A stretch of DNA of 64,000 nucleotides from an uncultured Coriobacteriaceae bacterium (GTDB taxonomy: Bacteria; Actinomycetota; Coriobacteriia; Coriobacteriales; Atopobiaceae): contig CADALE010000002.1 of the NCBI GenBank assembly GCA_902788705.1, forward strand, positions 62,001-126,000, given 5' to 3'. The translations under genes and the position numbers were made by a program. The notes under the pieces were generated by a model. The model did no database searches. It saw only the letters and a list, made by a program, of their open reading frames with translations, and was not told where the DNA came from. Below are positions 41,359 to 50,501 of this stretch, one piece after another; position 1 is the stretch's first letter, and each line of letters begins with the position of its first letter.

Positions 41359-42629
41359 TATCTAGTAAACAACCTATCCGTATCGAAAGACTCAAGAATC
41401 ATGCTCTTGCCATTTACGTCTAGTACATCAAACACCTCGTTAACCTTATTGATGATGGTTGCCAGCTCTTCATAGTCTGCGGCTTTGATGGTAATTCGAG
41501 CGGCTATCTGTTTCTGAGTACCCAGCACGGTATCATCAAGCTCATTTCCCGGGAAACACCATTGTGTAATGCCAATCACAGTTGGTTCCGTTCTGATTTG
41601 GTCAAGACCAAGTACCTCTTTGACTTTTCCTGGTCTAATGAGCAGGGAGAGAGTACAGTAGACTGATTTCCATTGAGGAGTTGCCCTTGAAGCGACGTCC
41701 TCATCTGCCATTTCGCCGGTCAAGGAATAGTTAATGAGGCAATGCATTGGGTTAAAGCCGCACTCGCCTTCGATAATCTGATACTGCTTAGCCCCATTAA
41801 GCCGGTAACCCATTTCGTAGTAATAGACAACTCCATTACCATCAACACAGCCTTGTAGGAACAAGCTGCCGTTCCTCATACCAAGTCCTCTGAACATATC
41901 GGCAACAAGATGATCCTCGTTGGCCAGATAGCCATGCGTGTATTTTGATGGATACACATACGCAAGCGGGAGCTTCACTTCGCTAATGCTCTTTACCTGA
42001 AGATACCTGTCATGCATTGCACTGACAGAGATGGTTCCATCTTGAAGGAAATAGTTCGTACCAACCTCATCACCAACCAGGTACTTCTCTACTAGGTAGT
42101 GATTGCTCTTTGAGGTAGTGGTCGCCTTTTCGAGTGCTTCGGCAAGGTCGTCAGGACCGTAGCAGACCTTTATGCCCCTACTTCCGCTGCCGTCCACGGG
42201 CTTGACGATAATGGGATACGGCAGACTCTTTGGATCCTTGCCCTCAATGTCTACGAGAGGAGTCGTAGGTACGCCGAACTCCATACAGTTCGCCTTGAAT
42301 CGAGATTTATCCATCGTCTCGACGGTTTGCGCTGAGGTGGCATAGAAAGGAAGGCCGAGCGCCTCGCTCAGCTGTGCAGCTTTTCCTACATTGAAATCAT
42401 CAAAGGCGGCAAAAACACCATTGACACCGGCTTCTTTACACCGTCTTGAAAGAAGCTCGATCTCAGCTGTGCTTATGTCCCAAGCTTCATCAGCAAGCTT
42501 TTTTGCCGGAGAGGAAGGATAGTAATCTGTGACGATTACATAGGCACCTTCACTCCTAGCCCATTCAACAGCCTCCATTAGCATTGCAAAGCCACCAAGG
42601 ATAAGCAGCTTTTTTCCTTCGTATCTCAT
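41358..42629 (-). CDS. ATP-grasp family ligase
   Basis: 423 residues. KKLLILGGFAMLMEAVEWAR begins the N-terminal fold; YPIIVKPVDGSGSRGIKVCY is the ATP-binding loop; later VVYYYEMGYRLNGAKQY replaces the usual ENPR-like metal site. Similar proteins occur in capsule and LPS clusters of gut bacteria. It lies 2 nt after the PLP enzyme gene, so it belongs to the LDH-LarA-PLP unit. It may condense the product of those enzymes with an amino sugar, but the substrate is not known. Confidence 0.82.
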   Translation of the reverse strand: MRYEGKKLLILGGFAMLMEAVEWARSEGAYVIVTDYYPSSPAKKLADEAWDISTAEIELLSRRCKEAGVNGVFAAFDDFNVGKAAQLSEALGLPFYATSAQTVETMDKSRFKANCMEFGVPTTPLVDIEGKDPKSLPYPIIVKPVDGSGSRGIKVCYGPDDLAEALEKATTTSKSNHYLVEKYLVGDEVGTNYFLQDGTISVSAMHDRYLQVKSISEVKLPLAYVYPSKYTHGYLANEDHLVADMFRGLGMRNGSLFLQGCVDGNGVVYYYEMGYRLNGAKQYQIIEGECGFNPMHCLINYSLTGEMADEDVASRATPQWKSVYCTLSLLIRPGKVKEVLGLDQIRTEPTVIGITQWCFPGNELDDTVLGTQKQIAARITIKAADYEELATIINKVNEVFDVLDVNGKSMILESFDTDRLFTR

Positions 42630-42631
42630 AC

Positions 42632-43630
42632 TTAGCTCCTTTCAAATACCGAGCGAACAATTTGAGCGAGTTTATACATATCGTTACTGTCATAACGTTG
42701 GTCAATAGGGAGACACAGCATCATATTCGAATAGACCCATTGTGGCGTCTTGGACTTTAACGTACCAATCCAATCCTCCCAGTACCTCGCAATGTACACC
42801 CGCTGTCTAACAAGCTCATCCCTCAGCCCCTTCTCGGGAAGGAGGGGGTAGCTATGTGGTGAGGACGGCCTGCTGGGGGCATTGAATCTTTGTAAGTCCG
42901 ACAGCTCGTTATAGAGCACTAGATAATTAGCCAATCTCTTTCTCTGAATGCCGTCGTAGTCAACCGATGATAGTATCCTGTGGGTTAGCACTGACATCCT
43001 CTTGCAGTCGCTTCCTAGTGCGCGCTCATTCTCTAGGCTGTTTTTATAACCAGCATTCGTTCCCAACTCAAGTGATGTGAGCAAATGAGCTGCCCTTAAG
43101 CTACTCACATCCACTTGGTAGTCAGGCTCTGGTAAATCAATTCCAATAGCATAGGCACCATCTGATACTCCAAAGAATTTTCGGCAGGAGTAAATATTGA
43201 TGGTATTACCCTTCCAAACCGGGGGTGTAAAGAACGCGAGACAGTTATCAATTACCACTTTTGCTTGTGGCGGAAGCTGTGCGGCAAAGGACCCATCAAA
43301 TAAGCCGAAATAATTAACGAGAACAATTGCGTCATCCTTCTGGAGGTCAAGCTGATCGAATTTGGGAAGGAGATCAAAGTCGATTTCGTAATAGGCTACT
43401 TCATAACCCGCGTCTACCAAAGCACGTTTAACAGATGGACAGTAATACAGGGGGATACAGACTCGAGAGGGATTCAGCACTTCAAGTGAGTATAAGAGCG
43501 CACTTCGACCGCAATCGAGATCAATAACCGTGTGGCGATCAGTTGTCTGGAAGTACTCGCCTCTTTGTGCAGGCAGCTCAAGAGGAAGATAGCCTCCATA
43601 TTCCTGCAAACCCGTATTGTGCCCAATCAT
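42632..43630 (-). CDS. DegT-like PLP-dependent enzyme
   Basis: 332 residues from ATG at 43630, which overlaps the LarA stop by 4 nt (ATGA). DLDCGRSALLYSLEVL opens the fold, VIDNCLAFF supplies the Asp to the PLP nitrogen, and YSCRKFFGVSDGAY has the Schiff-base Lys (near 145). The protein is shorter and more divergent than ordinary sugar aminotransferases. Similar proteins sit beside ATP-grasp genes in surface-glycan loci. It could aminate a sugar or an acid intermediate; direction and substrate are unclear. Confidence 0.78.
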   Translation of the reverse strand: MIGHNTGLQEYGGYLPLELPAQRGEYFQTTDRHTVIDLDCGRSALLYSLEVLNPSRVCIPLYYCPSVKRALVDAGYEVAYYEIDFDLLPKFDQLDLQKDDAIVLVNYFGLFDGSFAAQLPPQAKVVIDNCLAFFTPPVWKGNTINIYSCRKFFGVSDGAYAIGIDLPEPDYQVDVSSLRAAHLLTSLELGTNAGYKNSLENERALGSDCKRMSVLTHRILSSVDYDGIQRKRLANYLVLYNELSDLQRFNAPSRPSSPHSYPLLPEKGLRDELVRQRVYIARYWEDWIGTLKSKTPQWVYSNMMLCLPIDQRYDSNDMYKLAQIVRSVFERS

Positions 43631-44898
43631 TGCTGTGGCTCCGGGACATGAATACCATGCTGCAATAGCGGCAACGTTGACCCAGCATGCGGCATGACCA
43701 GCACTGACGAATCGTGTCCGAGCTTTTCGACGGCAGCGTCGAAAGCAGCCTGCACGCTTGCAAACGGACGCATGAAACAACTGTTGACCAGCTCATCAGG
43801 CATGTCGGACACAAGGTACACGTCAGCCCTCAACATCACCTGCGCCATGGCTGCCGCCTTATGCCCGCCAAGCTTGAACTGGGCGGCAAGGCGGTCAACG
43901 ACTTCCTGAGGAGAATCAGACTCCGTCAGCCACTCCTCAAAGGTTGGCTGACCCAGGCCCTCCTTGCAGCTTCCCACGAGGATGATGATGCCACCATCAC
44001 GCACAGCGTTCTTTGCGTTGTCTAGGGCTTTCTGCGTCTGATACAGGTTCAGGTCCTTCGGAGCACCGCCTTGAGAAGCCACGACAATGTCGTATTGGTG
44101 GCTGATGGGGCATCCATAGAGTTCATCGAGGTGGCGGCAAGCATCACGCTGTGCCTCGATATAGTGCCCGGACGCGCAGTACACGATGTGTTTGTCCTCG
44201 TCGAGCACCACGTTCACGATGAACTCGAGGCCCACCATGGCGCAGCCTTCCTCGAGGTCAAGTCTCACGGGACTCTGCATGTTACCCGCATGTGCTGCGG
44301 GATCGACCATCAGGGAGTGGTTGGCCTGGATGGCCTCGAAAGTGGACATGCCAGGCATCAAGGCCTTAGCCCCACCTGAGTATCCGGCAAAGTAATGGTA
44401 CTCGACGTTGCCGATGCCTATGCGAACGTCGGCGTCAATCACCTCGGCAAAGATGTCGACGGGGGTGCCGGCCTTGGTCGTGCCAACGTGCACGATCTCC
44501 CGCGTGTTGCCGTTCAGTATCCTCAGCTTGCCGTAGTACTCACCCATGATGTACTTGAGCTCGTCCTCGGTCTGCGGACGATGGCTTCCAAGGGCGATCG
44601 CAAGCGTCACCTTCTCGTCCTTCACTCCACAGGAGTGCAGGTACTCCATGAGCGTAGGCAGGATGCGTGCGGTTGGCACGGGGCGCGTTACGTCGCTTGT
44701 CATGATGCAAATGGTCATGTCTCCATCCACGAGCTCTTCCAACCGTGGAGAGCCAATGGGATGAGCGATGGAGTTGGACAGGATCTCCCTCTCATCACCC
44801 GATGCAGAGACCTCCTTCGCATGCATGACGTCAACGCTGAGTTCATCAGGGATGATGAACTCTTCGCACCGCTTATCTATGCCAATGGAATAGCGCAT
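43627..44898 (-). CDS. larA: LarA-family nickel-pincer 2-hydroxyacid racemase
   Basis: 423 residues of the LarA family. ALGSHRPQTEDE (near 104-115) carries the catalytic His, and YHYFAGYSGGAKALMPG (near 165-181) carries the Lys that binds the pyridinium cofactor; further conserved blocks are ASQGGAPKDLNLYQTQKAL and VMLRADVYLVSD. LarA homologues racemise lactate, malate and other 2-hydroxyacids. No larB, larC or larE is nearby, so the cofactor must come from elsewhere. It stands directly after a malate/lactate-type dehydrogenase gene and before a PLP enzyme and an ATP-grasp ligase, which is unusual for LarA. Confidence 0.88.
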   Translation of the reverse strand: MRYSIGIDKRCEEFIIPDELSVDVMHAKEVSASGDEREILSNSIAHPIGSPRLEELVDGDMTICIMTSDVTRPVPTARILPTLMEYLHSCGVKDEKVTLAIALGSHRPQTEDELKYIMGEYYGKLRILNGNTREIVHVGTTKAGTPVDIFAEVIDADVRIGIGNVEYHYFAGYSGGAKALMPGMSTFEAIQANHSLMVDPAAHAGNMQSPVRLDLEEGCAMVGLEFIVNVVLDEDKHIVYCASGHYIEAQRDACRHLDELYGCPISHQYDIVVASQGGAPKDLNLYQTQKALDNAKNAVRDGGIIILVGSCKEGLGQPTFEEWLTESDSPQEVVDRLAAQFKLGGHKAAAMAQVMLRADVYLVSDMPDELVNSCFMRPFASVQAAFDAAVEKLGHDSSVLVMPHAGSTLPLLQHGIHVPEPQQ

Positions 44899-44923
44899 CT
44901 TGCCCCCAATGGACGGAAGACAC

Positions 44924-45886
44924 TTACTGTTCTAGCACCGCGCCCGCATACCCGCGAATCGCCTCGCACGAGTCGTGCAACCACTCGCGCTCGCGTTGAG
45001 AAAGGCTCAGCTCCAGCAGCTCCTCGATGCCGTTCGCGCCAACCACGCACGGCACGCTGATGGAAAGCCCACTCTCGCCGTACTCGCCATCCAGGTGCAC
45101 CGAAAGCGGCATCACGCAGCGCTCGTCGTGGATGATGGCACTCACGATGTCGGTCACCACAGTTGAGATGCCGTACTCGGTCTTGCCCTTGCCTGCCACG
45201 ATGTCTCCGCCTCGCTGGCGCACCTGCTTGTTCACCTCGCTCATGCGCAGGCGCTCAACCTGCGGGTGCACGCGGTAGAACTCCTGCAGGGGGATGCCCT
45301 CGATGGTCATGTGCGAGCCCCACACAAACGAGCTCTCGCCGTGCTCGCCCAGCGCGAACGCCTGGATGTGCTGGCGGCTGATGCCCGTGTGCTCGCTCAC
45401 CAGGCGACGCAGGCGCGCGGTGTCCAGCGCCGTGCCGGTGCCAAACACGCGCGTGCGCGGCAGGCCCAGCTGGCGGTACAGGTACTCAGCCACCACGTCG
45501 GCCGGGTTGGTCACGCTGATCAGGATGCCATCGAAGCCCGACGCCTTGATGCTTTGCGAGATGGGTTGCATGATGTTCATGGTGGCGGCCAGCATGTCGC
45601 GGCGGCTCTGCCCGGGGCGGCGGCTGCGGCCTGCCGTCATGATCACGAACTGCGCGTCGGCGCAGTCGTCGTAGCTTCCCACCCGCACGGCGACGCGCTG
45701 CTTAAGGCCCGAGGCCATGTCGTCCAGGTCCATGGCCTGGGCACGGGCGCAGCCGGGGTCCACGTCGATGAGCACGATCTCGTCGACGAGGTCCAGCATC
45801 ATCAGGCTGGCGGCGCACTGCGAGCCCACGGCCCCGGCGCCGACGATCACGGCCTTGTGGTTTGCGAACGCGGTCACGCCCATCAC
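44924..45886 (-). CDS. L-lactate/malate dehydrogenase family protein with Arg at the specificity position
   Basis: 320 residues. The NAD-binding GAGAVGSQ is at 16-23, the loop TAGRSRRPGQSR near 84-95 and the catalytic ALGEHGESSFVWGSH near 177-191. In L-lactate dehydrogenases the loop has Gln where this protein has Arg (about residue 89); Arg is the malate dehydrogenase choice for binding a second carboxylate. The rest is LDH-like. It may therefore make malate or another charged 2-hydroxyacid. Start is GTG 45886 or the next codon ATG. It follows RmlA by 15 nt and precedes LarA by 25 nt. Confidence 0.85.
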   Translation of the reverse strand: MMGVTAFANHKAVIVGAGAVGSQCAASLMMLDLVDEIVLIDVDPGCARAQAMDLDDMASGLKQRVAVRVGSYDDCADAQFVIMTAGRSRRPGQSRRDMLAATMNIMQPISQSIKASGFDGILISVTNPADVVAEYLYRQLGLPRTRVFGTGTALDTARLRRLVSEHTGISRQHIQAFALGEHGESSFVWGSHMTIEGIPLQEFYRVHPQVERLRMSEVNKQVRQRGGDIVAGKGKTEYGISTVVTDIVSAIIHDERCVMPLSVHLDGEYGESGLSISVPCVVGANGIEELLELSLSQREREWLHDSCEAIRGYAGAVLEQ

Positions 45887-45901
45887 CTCGCGAACGTCTC
45901 G

Positions 45902-46777
45902 CTACCGCGCCAGCTGCGCGAGATGCTTGCCGTACTTGGTGTTGGCTGAGCGCTTCTCCACCAGCTTGCGCAGCTGCTCCTTGTCGATATAGCCCTTGCG
46001 CAGGGCGATCTCCTCCACGCAGCTGATGTAGATGCCCTGGCGGTTCTGGATGATGCTCACGAACTCGGCCGCCTCAAGCAGGCTGTCGTGCGTGCCGGTG
46101 TCAAGCCACACGCAGCCGCGGCTGAGCACCTGCACCTTCAGGCTGCCGCGGCGCAGGTACTCCTCGTTCACGCTGGTGATCTCCAGCTCGCCGCGCTTTG
46201 AGGGCTTTATGCTGCGGGCTATCTCCACCACCTCGTGGTCGTAGAAGTACAGGCCCGGGATGGCCAAGTTGCTCTTGGGCTCCTCGGGCTTCTCCTCGAG
46301 GCTGAGGGCCACGCCGCCCGGGCCCATCTCCACCACGCCGAAGCTGCGCGGGTCCTCCACTGGGTAGCCGAAGATGGCCGCGCCGCCCTCGTTCTCCACG
46401 CGCGAGCGCGCCGCCTGCAGCGTGGCCGAGAAACCGGCCGAGTAGAACACGTTGTCGCCCAGGATGAGGCACACGCTGTCGCTGCCGATGAAGCTCTGGC
46501 CGATGATGAAGGCCTCGGCGAGGCCGCGTGGCTGGTTTTGGATGGCGTAGCTGAAGTGCAGGCCAAGGTCGGAGCCGTCGCCCAGCAGCGCCTCGAACTG
46601 CGGGATGTCACGCGGGGTGCTGATGATGAGGATGTCGCGGATGCCCGCCAGCATGAGCGTGGACAGCGGGTAGTAGATCATGGGCTTGTCGTAGATGGGC
46701 AGCAGCTGCTTGGACGTGACCAGCGTGGCCGGGTACAAACGCGTGCCCGAACCACCTGCCAGAATGATGCCCTTCAT
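45902..46777 (-). CDS. rfbA: Glucose-1-phosphate thymidylyltransferase
   Basis: 291 residues: [20 protein letters not shown] (nucleotide loop, near 5-24), [32 protein letters not shown] and the late [17 protein letters not shown]. It makes dTDP-glucose from glucose-1-phosphate and dTTP for RmlB and RffA further along. GAGGAGCG precedes the ATG. It heads the run LDH-LarA-PLP-ATP-grasp, from which a shared transcript is likely. High GC like RmlB, so both sugar genes may be of local origin. Confidence 0.95.
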   Translation of the reverse strand: MKGIILAGGSGTRLYPATLVTSKQLLPIYDKPMIYYPLSTLMLAGIRDILIISTPRDIPQFEALLGDGSDLGLHFSYAIQNQPRGLAEAFIIGQSFIGSDSVCLILGDNVFYSAGFSATLQAARSRVENEGGAAIFGYPVEDPRSFGVVEMGPGGVALSLEEKPEEPKSNLAIPGLYFYDHEVVEIARSIKPSKRGELEITSVNEEYLRRGSLKVQVLSRGCVWLDTGTHDSLLEAAEFVSIIQNRQGIYISCVEEIALRKGYIDKEQLRKLVEKRSANTKYGKHLAQLAR

Positions 46778-46923
46778 GTGCGCTCCTCACTTTGACCGCA
46801 TGCAGACTGGCGTGTCGAATGGCATGCCAAGGCACTCTTCATGCTACCTGATAATCCAAATACATAATCAAGTGGTTGTACTCTATCACATCGGCACCCT
46901 GGATGGTCTCCCCGCCACCTGCC

Positions 46924-48948
46924 TCAACGCAAGCGATACACGCTCACGCCTCCCTGCCGGTACACGACCTCCAGGCTTCCCGGGAACAGGGTCTCCAGCG
47001 CTTCGCTGGAGGTAAGCTGCATGAGGTAGCCGATGCCCACCTCTCGACACTGGCCAAGCGCCTCCTGGCTGCCCTCGAACACCGAGGGCACGTCATCGCT
47101 GTAGTCCACGCCCAGATAACCGTACAGGTTCCACTGCATGATCACGTGCCGCTGCGACATCGACCCAGGATAGTAGGTGTTCCTGCTGGCGGTGTCGTAC
47201 ACGTCGGCCATGTACAGCGCATCGACGGGCAGGTTATCGCGCACCCATACCAGGGCGTCATACGCCGCGGGCGACACCACGTTATCACTGTAGCCGCCCA
47301 TGGGTGTCAGACTCTCAGGAATCTCCTTGCCTACGAGATGCAACACACTTTTGGCAGCAAGCTTAGGTAACCACAGCTGGTAGCACAGAGTTAGCGAAAG
47401 CACGACGGCAGCGACGCTAAGCCCCAACTTTGCTCCGCTCGTCTTAAGCCATCGCGGAACCAGCAGGCGCCTAGCAACATAGGCCCACAACAGCGGAATG
47501 GTTGCCATGTAGAAGTATGACTGCGAGAAGCCCTTCATATGCACCAACCGTAGGATAATAAGACAACATGCTGTAGCCACAAGTAAGGCGAGGTCGAGGG
47601 CATCGAATTCGTGCTGCACGACACCCTGCACAAGCGCCACCAGGGCAAGGCCATACAGGATTGGGTGGCAGACGAATGCGTAGAGCGCCAGGAACAGCCC
47701 CTCCCGAAGCGCGCGGGGCAGAGGCAGAGATCGCACTACCTGATAGGCAGACTGCACCGTCGGAAAACTGAGCATGCTTCGAACGTTGGACACTTCGCCA
47801 ACATTACGCCAGATACCCTCAGACAGGATGCCGAAGTACACCGCAAGGCCCGCGGCAAGCATCGCGAGCCCGAACTGCAGGGCAAAGCCGCGCCGCTCAC
47901 TCGAGAAGAGCGACGTGGCACACAACACGAAGGTGACCACCAGGCACACGAACCCCAGCGTTCCCTTGTTGCCCATGCACAAGGCCAGCACGAGGGCACT
48001 GACCAGCACCTCCTGCGGACGAACCGTGCCGCGCTCCCAGAAGCGCTTGGCAAGCGCAAGGTAGGCGAGCATGAAGGCAAACGACTCGCCGAAGCCAAAC
48101 GACGCCACGTACAGGTGCGACAGGAAGCTCATGCAGGTATAATCCTCCGCTCCCGTGGAAAAAAGCAGCAAGAGAACAGCTAGCCAGAGAGGCAACCCAT
48201 CCTCATTACCCTCACTTAGCTCACGCATTACCATCGTCGCCGAACTTGCGAGCAGCAAGGCCAAGTCAAAGAACGAGTAGGCGAAGCATGCCTGAAATGC
48301 CGGAGCACCTGTCACCATTTGGAACATGGCCATACGAACAGAACTGAGGTAGTGGTAGCGGATATTTGGCGCAAGAACGTTTCTGAAATTATCGGGCGGG
48401 ATGCTATACATAAGCTCAACGTTATTCCCCACCCAAAACACATTGTCCAGATAGTAGCTGTTTGTTTGAGTGATAGGCAGGTAGTTAGGCAGCATAAACG
48501 TCAGTGAATACACACCGAGCAAAACTAATGTAAACAGTAAGACCAACCCGAGAGAGCAATCGTAGGCAACGATACAAGTACCTCGTTGATACAAAACAAT
48601 ACAACCCACAATAGATGCAGTCGACAGAAGTAAAAAAATAGGCCACATAAATTGCTGGCAGCCAAGCAAGAAAGCTACAACATACAGTACTAGCGTTACG
48701 GCGTAGCCAAGCGTATGCGAGAGGGCTATGACATCGGCGCCGTCCAAATCGTCGTCTATCCCAAGGAAATGCAGAATAACGCGACCCGTACACGTGGTCG
48801 CGCCTAAAAAAACAAGCAAGAATCTAATTGCAGCGCCAAGAGGCAATTCATAGTATGTGGTGGAGAGCACGGCAACAACACAAAGTACCCCTGTATACGC
48901 AAGCACAGGCAGTAGGGCAGATTTCTGTTTCGATGTATTTATATACAT
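46924..48948 (-). CDS. Large polytopic membrane protein, GT-C-like
   Basis: 674 residues with about 13-15 membrane helices and a C-terminal extracytoplasmic region of about 120 residues (MGGYSDNVVSPAAYDALVWV, AEVYD-like VDALYMADVYDTA). The plan is like YfhO/DUF2298-type GT-C transferases. Long extracytoplasmic loop PNYLPITQTNSYYLDN near 155-170. It may add a sugar to the polymer outside or act in polymerisation. It lies between LegF and RmlA, separated by gaps of 137 and 146 nt. Confidence 0.65.
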   Translation of the reverse strand: MYINTSKQKSALLPVLAYTGVLCVVAVLSTTYYELPLGAAIRFLLVFLGATTCTGRVILHFLGIDDDLDGADVIALSHTLGYAVTLVLYVVAFLLGCQQFMWPIFLLLSTASIVGCIVLYQRGTCIVAYDCSLGLVLLFTLVLLGVYSLTFMLPNYLPITQTNSYYLDNVFWVGNNVELMYSIPPDNFRNVLAPNIRYHYLSSVRMAMFQMVTGAPAFQACFAYSFFDLALLLASSATMVMRELSEGNEDGLPLWLAVLLLLFSTGAEDYTCMSFLSHLYVASFGFGESFAFMLAYLALAKRFWERGTVRPQEVLVSALVLALCMGNKGTLGFVCLVVTFVLCATSLFSSERRGFALQFGLAMLAAGLAVYFGILSEGIWRNVGEVSNVRSMLSFPTVQSAYQVVRSLPLPRALREGLFLALYAFVCHPILYGLALVALVQGVVQHEFDALDLALLVATACCLIILRLVHMKGFSQSYFYMATIPLLWAYVARRLLVPRWLKTSGAKLGLSVAAVVLSLTLCYQLWLPKLAAKSVLHLVGKEIPESLTPMGGYSDNVVSPAAYDALVWVRDNLPVDALYMADVYDTASRNTYYPGSMSQRHVIMQWNLYGYLGVDYSDDVPSVFEGSQEALGQCREVGIGYLMQLTSSEALETLFPGSLEVVYRQGGVSVYRLR

Positions 48949-49085
48949 TGCTATAGTATGCTCCCCATATGGTTACAACAAAACAAGTGGCAGTTGTGGG
49001 CAAGCTAATCCTCATCATGCAGACCATCTTTGGTAAGTCCAGTAAAGCTTCTTATGACCCCATCCACTACACATCCAATCCGACT

Positions 49086-50501
49086 TCATCGCGCGAAATA
49101 GTACAGACGCTCAATCATCTCTTCGTGGCTACGCTTCTTAATCACGAGATTCGGACTCATACCAAATACGAGACAGTCATCGGGTATCGTTTCGTCTTTT
49201 ATGCACGCGCCTGCTGACACCTCGACGTTGTTGCCAATGCGAGTATCTCCCACCACAATGCTGCCAGTGTGAAGTGCGACGTTCTCACCAATGACGGGAT
49301 ACTTGCCCTTGTTGCCACCCACAGTTACGTTCTGGCCCACAAACAGGCGATTGGAGTACGAGGCTCTTCCCAATACGGTACCAACGGGATGCTCCATAAA
49401 GAACACGTCGGGAATCTCCACCTCATAGAAGAGGTCGAATCCGTGCAGTACCTTATTCAGATAGTACACTTTGCTGGCCGTCACCGCATCACCGCATTCA
49501 AAGGCTTCGCGCGCCAGGAAACATAGAAAGAGCGCGTACTGCCCTGTATGTAGCGGATCGATCGTACCCTTATGGAAATACTTATTGTTGATGGCGTCGA
49601 AGCAGCGCATCGCACGCGAACGTGCACGTTCGAAGTATCGGCTAACATCGCACCTTCCGAAGAGGCCCTCGATTTGTCGATTCACCCATCCGGGCGTAAG
49701 CGTGTTTATACGCACTGAGTTGTCGTAATCACTCCGCCCCGCTGCAAGAGCTTCTGCAAGCTCTGAAACTTCCCTGAATCCATCGCGAGCACCAACAAGA
49801 TAGCGGGCGATGACTTCCATCAGCTCAAAGTCGATGGCATTGTCAAGATCCAGCACTGCCGTGTCTTCCATCTCGACTACATCACATGTACCCTCAAAAA
49901 TCTGCTTCCCACTGCGAAGAAATGACGGTGAGTATGCGTAAATCGACGCATTCATGTCATAAAACGTTGGCGCTTCTTGACGAGAATTGAAGCTGGAGGG
50001 CATTGCGCGCTCATAGTAGCCATCGTCATTTCTCCTCACCATGTTGAAGCAGGGATTTCTCCTGCTTCCCGTCACAGTGAAAACCGTATCTGCATTGCTT
50101 GCCTCCCTACGGTCCAGCACATGCAAAACATCATCAGCAGTGCGCAATGGAGAGGTAATGTCAAGATCAACTACGCAATCGAAGACTAGGCCAAGCGCTT
50201 CTTCAACCTGCTTCATAGTGTGCGCGATAACCGCCACCTTGGACGCCTTATCGCCCGCAAGCTCCTGGGGACGGCGAGCTTTGAAATACGGCACACCGCT
50301 TTCGTCAATGAGGCGGATAAGTTCACTGCTGTCGGTATTGAGGGCTATGACTGCATCGAGCTCTGGCAGGCGTCTCTTTGTCAACTCGATTGCGGCAAGC
50401 GTATAGTACACGAGTGGCGTACCTAGGAAATCCCGAATATTCTTGCCGCGAATGCCTTTAGACCCTGCACGCCCACAGATAGTAAACAGTACTCGTCTCA
50501 T
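49086..50501 (-). CDS. CMP-nonulosonate synthetase fused to a left-handed beta-helix O-acetyltransferase-like domain
   Basis: 471 residues. Residues 1-235 are a CMP-sialate/legionaminate synthetase: GRAGSKGIRGKN at 10-21, VVDLDITSPLRTADD near 110 and FYDMNASIYAYSPSFL. After a linker, about 355-460 form hexapeptide turns as in serine acetyltransferase (FMEHPVGTVLGRASYSNRLF, VTVGGNKGKYPVIGENVALH, IVVGDTRIGNNVEVSAGACI). The second part may O-acetylate the sugar before or after activation. Fusion of the two activities is uncommon. The start overlaps the preceding oxidoreductase stop by 4 nt. Confidence 0.88.
   Translation of the reverse strand: MRRVLFTICGRAGSKGIRGKNIRDFLGTPLVYYTLAAIELTKRRLPELDAVIALNTDSSELIRLIDESGVPYFKARRPQELAGDKASKVAVIAHTMKQVEEALGLVFDCVVDLDITSPLRTADDVLHVLDRREASNADTVFTVTGSRRNPCFNMVRRNDDGYYERAMPSSFNSRQEAPTFYDMNASIYAYSPSFLRSGKQIFEGTCDVVEMEDTAVLDLDNAIDFELMEVIARYLVGARDGFREVSELAEALAAGRSDYDNSVRINTLTPGWVNRQIEGLFGRCDVSRYFERARSRAMRCFDAINNKYFHKGTIDPLHTGQYALFLCFLAREAFECGDAVTASKVYYLNKVLHGFDLFYEVEIPDVFFMEHPVGTVLGRASYSNRLFVGQNVTVGGNKGKYPVIGENVALHTGSIVVGDTRIGNNVEVSAGACIKDETIPDDCLVFGMSPNLVIKKRSHEEMIERLYYFAR

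Noticed and set aside
43627..45886. Ordinary lactate utilisation operon
   Set aside because: LarA and an LDH-like enzyme could suggest this, but no lactate permease, larB/C/E or regulator is present, and the genes are embedded in glycan synthesis genes.
33884..46777. dTDP-rhamnose pathway
   Set aside because: RmlA and RmlB are present, but RmlC and RmlD are not in the window; RffA points to an amino sugar instead.
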